Positions 60,164-64,000 of a stretch of 64,000 nt of DNA are shown piece after piece (the first letter of the stretch is position 1; each line of letters begins with the position of its first letter). A program made the translations under genes and the position numbers. The stretch covers positions 1-64,000 of the forward strand of contig WACJ01000418.1 of assembly GCA_008973525.1 (NCBI GenBank), given 5' to 3'. This DNA comes from Stenopsyche tienmushanensis. Its lineage: Eukaryota > Arthropoda > Insecta > Trichoptera > Stenopsychidae. The notes under the pieces are model-generated. The model made no database searches. It was given only the letters and a program-made list of their open reading frames with translations, and was not told the origin of the DNA.

Positions 60164-60539
60164 TATACAATGTAATGCAATGTTATCATTCATCAATAGG
60201 TTTATGAATAAACTAAGTTAAAGCTTGTCAAACTGAGTAAGATCGAAATTTTTATATGATTTTTAGTCCTCGAAAATAATAAACATGACATTTTGAATAC
60301 TCCATATTTTCCGGCTATGGATTGTGTATTATTTGAACTTCTGATTCAATTGATTCGGAAGTCGAGTAGACAATTCCAAAATAGCGTCTGCTTGCAAACA
60401 GTTCGCCTCGTATATTTTGTCGAGTTTCATTCAAATAAGACAAAAACGAGAACGTTATCGCATACAGCCTGTACATAAACGATGTCTCTTCGTCACTATT
60501 TATTATCCTTGTTCGAAATAATATGCGATAGCTCGATGT

Positions 60540-60785
60540 TTAAGCTGTGATCGTAAAGCCAGGGTTGTGGTTCGTCTGCTGGTCTAATAGCTGTTTTGTT
60601 GGACACATTCTGCTCAGTGGTCCTAATGCGCCTATGCCATAACATCAAACAGACTTTTACCTTTATACTGCCCACCCTTATTACCCCTTAGTTCTATTTA
60701 TAATCTCCGCTGTCACCCACACTTGCACCCCCCAGTGGGCGGCTCAAATCCACCCGGGGACTTCCCGAGCCCGCTCACAGACAGT
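60540..60785. promoter_or_regulatory. GC-richer stretch with a kB-like site
   Basis: This stretch is GC-richer than its surroundings and holds GGGGACTTCC at 60756-60765, an exact match to the Rel/NF-kB consensus GGGRNNYYCC, within CCCGGGGACTTCCCGAG. It lies about 285 bp upstream of the predicted start site of the small secreted-protein gene at 61054. One short site in 64 kb can occur by chance, so its role is inference. Confidence 0.3.
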
Positions 60786-61009
60786 TAATTGAACTTGAAA
60801 AAATGTACAAATATTTTTGAAAAATGCGACTTTCGTATTTTTCGGCTTCGTCTTGCTCATATTTTTATTATGGCACCCTAGAGATCCTTATCAGGACCTT
60901 TCCGATACAATTTATTTTATAATTAAAGTATGCAAATTTAATGTCTTGGAATTTTTCATGTACACATTTATCATCTGGAGCTACTGAAATAATTTTACCA
61001 TACTATGCT

Positions 61010-61046
61010 TATAAATATTAGAAAAACGAAACTTAACATCAATTAC
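61010..61046 (+). promoter_or_regulatory. TATA box and initiator
   Basis: TATAAATA at 61010-61017 is followed 31 bases later by TCAATT (A at 61041), close to the arthropod initiator TCAGTY. This predicts a start at about 61041 and a 13-nt leader before the ATG at 61054. Confidence 0.45.
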
Positions 61047-61053
61047 ACTTACA

Positions 61054-61239
61054 ATGGATCTCAAATTGAAAAAAATCTCAATCTCAAGCCCCGCGTTGTC
61101 TTCGTCGCTGCGGTGGTTGCTGATTTTTGCGTTGTTCAGCTGCGGAAATTATACCGAGAGGTCATTTGGAGCACGAGATGCTTCATATCATAAGCCACGC
61201 CACGGTGATGATTTCGGTGCCTATGGTGATGCATGGTGA
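61054..61239 (+). CDS. Candidate small secreted protein, 61 residues
   Basis: ATG in good context (ACAATGG) opens a frame clearly richer in G+C than the flanks. Residues 1-20 are basic and serine-rich (MDLKLKKISISSPALSSSLR), residues 21-31 form a hydrophobic core (WLLIFALFSCG), and a signal-peptidase site is plausible after SCG. The remainder, about 30 residues (NYTERSFGARDASYHKPRHG then DDFGAYGDAW), is hydrophilic with a possible N-glycosylation site NYT. The single-exon layout is complete: TATA box 61010, initiator 61041, tandem-like stop TGATAA at 61237, AATAAA at 61284. It may be a secreted peptide. Alternatively it is a first exon, as GTGATG sequences near the end could act as weak donors. 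No family recognised; function unknown. Confidence 0.45.
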   Translation: MDLKLKKISISSPALSSSLRWLLIFALFSCGNYTERSFGARDASYHKPRHGDDFGAYGDAW

Positions 61240-61283
61240 TAACGCGACCTTTGGTCCTTACAATAATATAAAAATCCCTTTTA

Positions 61284-61289
61284 AATAAA
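61284..61289 (+). promoter_or_regulatory. Poly(A) signal AATAAA
   Basis: AATAAA lies 45 bp after the stop of the 61-residue frame, a usual distance for a short 3-prime UTR. AT-rich DNA makes chance matches common. Confidence 0.35.
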
Positions 61290-62843
61290 TAACAATTTAA
61301 CTTCGTGTAAACATTTATAGTCTCATTTTAAAGAACGAAATTACATTTAAACACATTTTCACAAATTATTAAATAACCGTGCTAAAATATTTACTTACAC
61401 TTATTACTTACATTAATGATACAAAGGTGATATAGAATTAATTATACAAAGTCCTTTCTTAATAATATGAAGTTAAAAGGGAAAAACATATGAAATGTTG
61501 CATTTTAAACGAGACCTAACACATAAACTTATGTGACCCTAAACAGGTGCCCTTTCCTCAACGAGTCCTTGTATATTTCAGAACATTCCTTTTATTTTGC
61601 TAATTAACTTTTATAAAGAGTTATTTTTATTACACTTCATGGATTTATCATAAAATATGTATTAATTTTGTATTTGATAGTAATTGATGTATTGCTTAAT
61701 ATTATATTTATAGTGATGAATACTTATAGTATAAATTGGCGTAATATGATGTTTCGTACTTAGCTTTATATCGCTTTTATTTGTAAAGCGTTCCCACAGA
61801 CACATTGAAAATAATCAGGCAAAAATATTTTGAAACACTAAATCTTGTTATATAGGATTTATATATAGCACAAAAAACAAGTATATGTATTGCAAAATGT
61901 ATTCATTCAATAAAATGGATTTGTTTCCACAATTATAAAATACAGTTTTTTTAAAATAAAACCGTACATTGAAATTTGCGTTCAAAATATTTCCATGATA
62001 TTTAATTACATCGGATTATTATTACATTGTAAAACCCCAAGTCCTTAAGATCACAAATCATTTGGGACTCATCGCTCATATTACACAGCTTTATCTGGAC
62101 ATTGGTTTGTCAACCTTCTTGAGCCTCCTTCGAAGTATCTTGTTTTCGTCCTTAAAATGTAATGCTGAAATTTCCAGAGAAATTCTCGTTCAACAATACA
62201 AAATCAATATATGCAAAATTCCCGCAGATTAACACGCATGATTTTCCCGGAATTCTATACTCTAAGCGTGATTTACCTCCATGTGAACTACTGAGAGAAA
62301 AAAACATGTCTTTACAGCAATCTAATAATTATGAATACACGAAAACGCTTTTAATGCGTCATTTAGTAATTTAGGTCGTTTATTAGAAATTAATTCGTAC
62401 ACGTAAATTGAGCTACGTTAAGGGATGAAGTCTGCATGCCGGTGCGACGGAAGCTTTCATTATTTAACTATAATATGTATATTTTGAATTGAGGGCTTTA
62501 AAAGTATTATATTTCAATTTTAAAAACATTCTAATAATATTGGCTCTTTTCAACATTGTTGCTTTTCTATATTAGTTTTCATATTTCCTTTCTATACAAA
62601 TAAAATATATTCAACGCAACCAATACATAAAATCATTATAGGGGATCTATAATCATCTGATGCTTGAAAAAATTTAACAAAAATGCGTTCTTTCTTATAT
62701 TTTTGAGATTTTCATGATATTTTGAGATTTGCAATATTAATGTAATCATGTTTTAGGTTTGAAATGTTCAACAAAAATAAAAATTAAACGGCATTTCGAT
62801 GTCTTGGTTAACTTTATAAACTATGGTGTTATTGAATATTACC
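61290..62843. other. AT-rich stretch
   Basis: No gene or repeat recognised. Confidence 0.5.
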
Positions 62844-62849
62844 AAAAAA
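62844..62849 (-). terminator. Pol III terminator (T6)
   Basis: On the minus strand a run of six T begins two bases after the discriminator base of the tRNA gene, the normal RNA polymerase III stop. Confidence 0.85.
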
Positions 62850-62851
62850 TA

Positions 62852-62935
62852 TGTCAGAAGTGGGATTCGAACCCACGCCCACAGAAGTGGACTGCGACCT
62901 GAACGCAGCGCCTTAGACCGCTCGGCCATCCTGAC
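62852..62935 (-). tRNA. tRNA-Leu (anticodon CAG)
   Basis: The minus-strand gene folds as a class II tRNA. The acceptor stem GTCAGGA pairs with TTCTGAC (one G-T), the D arm and A box read TGGCCGAGCGGTC, and the anticodon arm is CTGCG-TTCAGGT-CGCAG with CAG in the loop. A long variable arm (TCCACTTCTGTGGGC) follows, then the T arm GTGGG-TTCGAAT-CCCAC with a perfect B box. The discriminator base is A, as leucyl-tRNA synthetase needs. There is no intron and no encoded CCA. It reads CUG codons in cytoplasmic translation. All stems pair, so it is most likely functional. Confidence 0.97.
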
Positions 62936-63196
62936 GATATACAAGGAATGAAAAATACCTAAAATAACCATATTATAAAATAGATACTATGAATAAGAGG
63001 GGTATCATAAAATAATGTCATATTTATATATTAATATCGACAAGGAGCATAATCTTATTATTTAAATAGGACTATTTGCCATCTATCCATTAATATTATC
63101 TACTGATTTTATCGATGCTAATTGATCATTTTTAATCACAATAATGTGTGGTTCTTGGGAAAATTGAATTAAATAATTGAGACCTGATATTAACAC
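62936..63196. other. AT-rich spacer
   Basis: Nothing recognised between the tRNA gene and the R1-like LINE tail; the part next to 63196 is probably the LINE 3-prime UTR. Confidence 0.4.
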
Positions 63197-63579
63197 TCAG
63201 GGAATATTGCGCAAGAGTGGCAGCGATGTGTCCCTCACGAGCTCTCCATCTGTCTCTTCCCAAATGTCATTCTTCTGCTGTTGTTCGTCGTCTTGTACGT
63301 TCAACATCCTCCTTTTGCCGCATAGACTCGTCGTGTATTTGCACCACGCATTCCATGTCCTAGTATCTGTTAATATTGAAGGTACCATTTTGCTAGGGGA
63401 AAGCGAGTTGATTCCCAGCTCCTCCCGTAGAATGTCATTTTCTGAGCTCCATGCTGGGCAGACAAATGTCGTATGTGCAGCATCGTCGTACTCCGCTTCG
63501 CAGTGGTGGCACTCTGGGGTGGTCTCTTTGCCTATTTTGTGTGTAGGTAGCTACCAAAACAGCCGTGCCCGTTAAGAAC
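63197..63579 (-). pseudogene. R1-like LINE, C-terminal end of reverse-transcriptase ORF
   Basis: An uninterrupted minus-strand frame of about 127 codons runs from 63579 to the stop at 63197. It opens with VLNGHGCFGSYLHTK, followed by a Cys-Cys-His-Cys-type knuckle: PECHHCEAEYDDAAHTTF then CPAWSSE. This matches the LTGHGCF..YL....C..C....D..HT.F.CP.W end of R1-clade non-LTR retrotransposons. The charged tail (DDEQQQKNDIWEETDGE) and stop complete the ORF. A TAG directly upstream in frame (63580-63582) marks the truncation point, where the tRNA-like sequence starts. The frame is intact, so the insertion is fairly young. Confidence 0.85.
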
Positions 63580-63640
63580 CTAGGTCAAGTGGTAGCACAG
63601 TTGACCGTGCTTTCTGTCTACCCAGGTTCTCAGGTTCAAC
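63580..63640 (+). repeat. tRNA-like sequence between two LINE tails
   Basis: Reads AGGTCAAGTGGTAGCACAG, like an A box, then CCAGGTTCTCAGGTTCAACG, like a B box. It may be a SINE head or tRNA pseudogene at the junction. It does not fold as an intact tRNA. Confidence 0.35.
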
Positions 63641-64000
63641 GGAAGGCGATACACAATGGCGAGGACCAGCAGAGAGCAAGACAACGCACAATGGAGGTAT
63701 GGCAGACCCGATGGGATAGCTCCTCCAAAGGACGATGGATCTACCGCCTCATTTCGCACCTAACAACTTGGGTGACCAGAGAACATGGACAATTAAAATA
63801 TCACATCACCCAAATGCTCACTGGGCACGGATGTTTCGGTACATACTTAAATAAAATAATGAAAGAGCCCTGTCCGGAATGCCACCACTGCGAAGCGGTA
63901 TTGGATGACGCCGCACACACGATATTCGACTGCCCGGCCTGGAGCACGGAAAGGGATGCGCCACGGGAACAACTACAAGTTACAATCTCCCCTAGCAGTC
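63641..64000 (+). pseudogene. R1-like LINE, partial ORF running off the window
   Basis: The plus-strand frame stays open to the window end. It gives RQRTMEVWQTRWDSSSKGRW from about 63679, then THE R1-type order YRLISHLTTWVTREHGQLKY, LTGHGCFGTYLNK and PECHHCEAVLDDAAHTIFDC. This matches the WQ.RWD.S.KGRW..RLIP.L..WV.R.HG..(Y)..TQ.LTGHGCF block of R1-clade elements. It differs at many residues from the minus-strand copy (EAVLDD against EAEYDD; AWSTERD against AWSSEND), so the two are separate insertions or subfamilies. The upstream reverse transcriptase is missing. Confidence 0.8.

Noticed and set aside
62768..62971. Minus-strand open frame with MAERSKALRSG
   Set aside because: It is the translation of the tRNA-Leu gene; this peptide is a well-known artefact of tRNA-Leu/Ser sequences.
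1..64000. Multi-gene defence, biosynthetic or other novel system
   Set aside because: No cluster of intact genes exists in the window. Recognisable proteins are isolated, broken transposon genes, so no system-level claim is supported.

Overview
The window looks like nuclear DNA from an arthropod, most likely an insect. It is about 70% A+T, has no operon-like gene packing, and carries an insect-type set of transposon remains: mariner-type transposases, a Helitron, an RTE-like LINE, R1-like LINEs, tRNA-derived SINE-like repeats, piggyBac-like TTAA ends and a probable LTR. There is one class II tRNA gene with a Pol III terminator. I cannot name the species. Nothing here is bacterial or viral in layout.

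Layout. 1-5 kb: AT-rich DNA with one strong ~30-bp inverted repeat (4419-4524) and a solo transposon end (4950-5052). 5.4-9 kb: two decayed mariner genes in opposite orientation. 11-12.5 kb: a rearranged mariner-type remnant lying between two blocks of one 14-bp minisatellite. 16.07-16.52 kb: a fold-back element with long inverted ends and TA at both sides. 18.5-19.1 kb: a broken minus-strand gene resembling a repeat-like arthropod protein family. 20.0-20.5 kb and 27.6-29.1 kb: CpG-rich islands in AT-rich DNA, possibly promoter or first-exon DNA. 23.4-24.4 kb: a possible chemoreceptor fragment and an unrecognised coding-like stretch. 33.1-34.5 kb: two mariner-type pseudogenes back to back, one split by a tRNA-like SINE. 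35.2 kb: an orphan exon-like frame with good splice sites. 39.7-40.1 kb: LTR-like DNA. 46.4-46.9 kb: another copy of the fold-back family. 49.7-50.8 kb: an unclassified repeat with a 96-codon frame and a hairpin. 54.4-54.7 kb: LINE 3-prime end. 56.7-56.9 kb: piggyBac-like MITE. 57.2-60.2 kb: a Helitron with both ends readable. 61.0-61.3 kb: a compact candidate gene for a small secreted protein. 62.85-62.94 kb: tRNA-Leu(CAG). 63.2-64 kb: two R1-like LINE tails head to head.

How it fits together. Almost all recognisable protein sequence is transposon-derived and broken. The tRNA gene, the 61-residue candidate gene and perhaps the 35.2-kb exon are the only likely host genes. The window is best read as a gene-poor or intronic tract built up by layered insertions. 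I found no convincing new multi-gene system. The best leads are the small secreted-protein gene with TATA box, initiator, poly(A) signal and an upstream kB-like site; the long-TIR fold-back family; and the nested and inverted transposon junctions.
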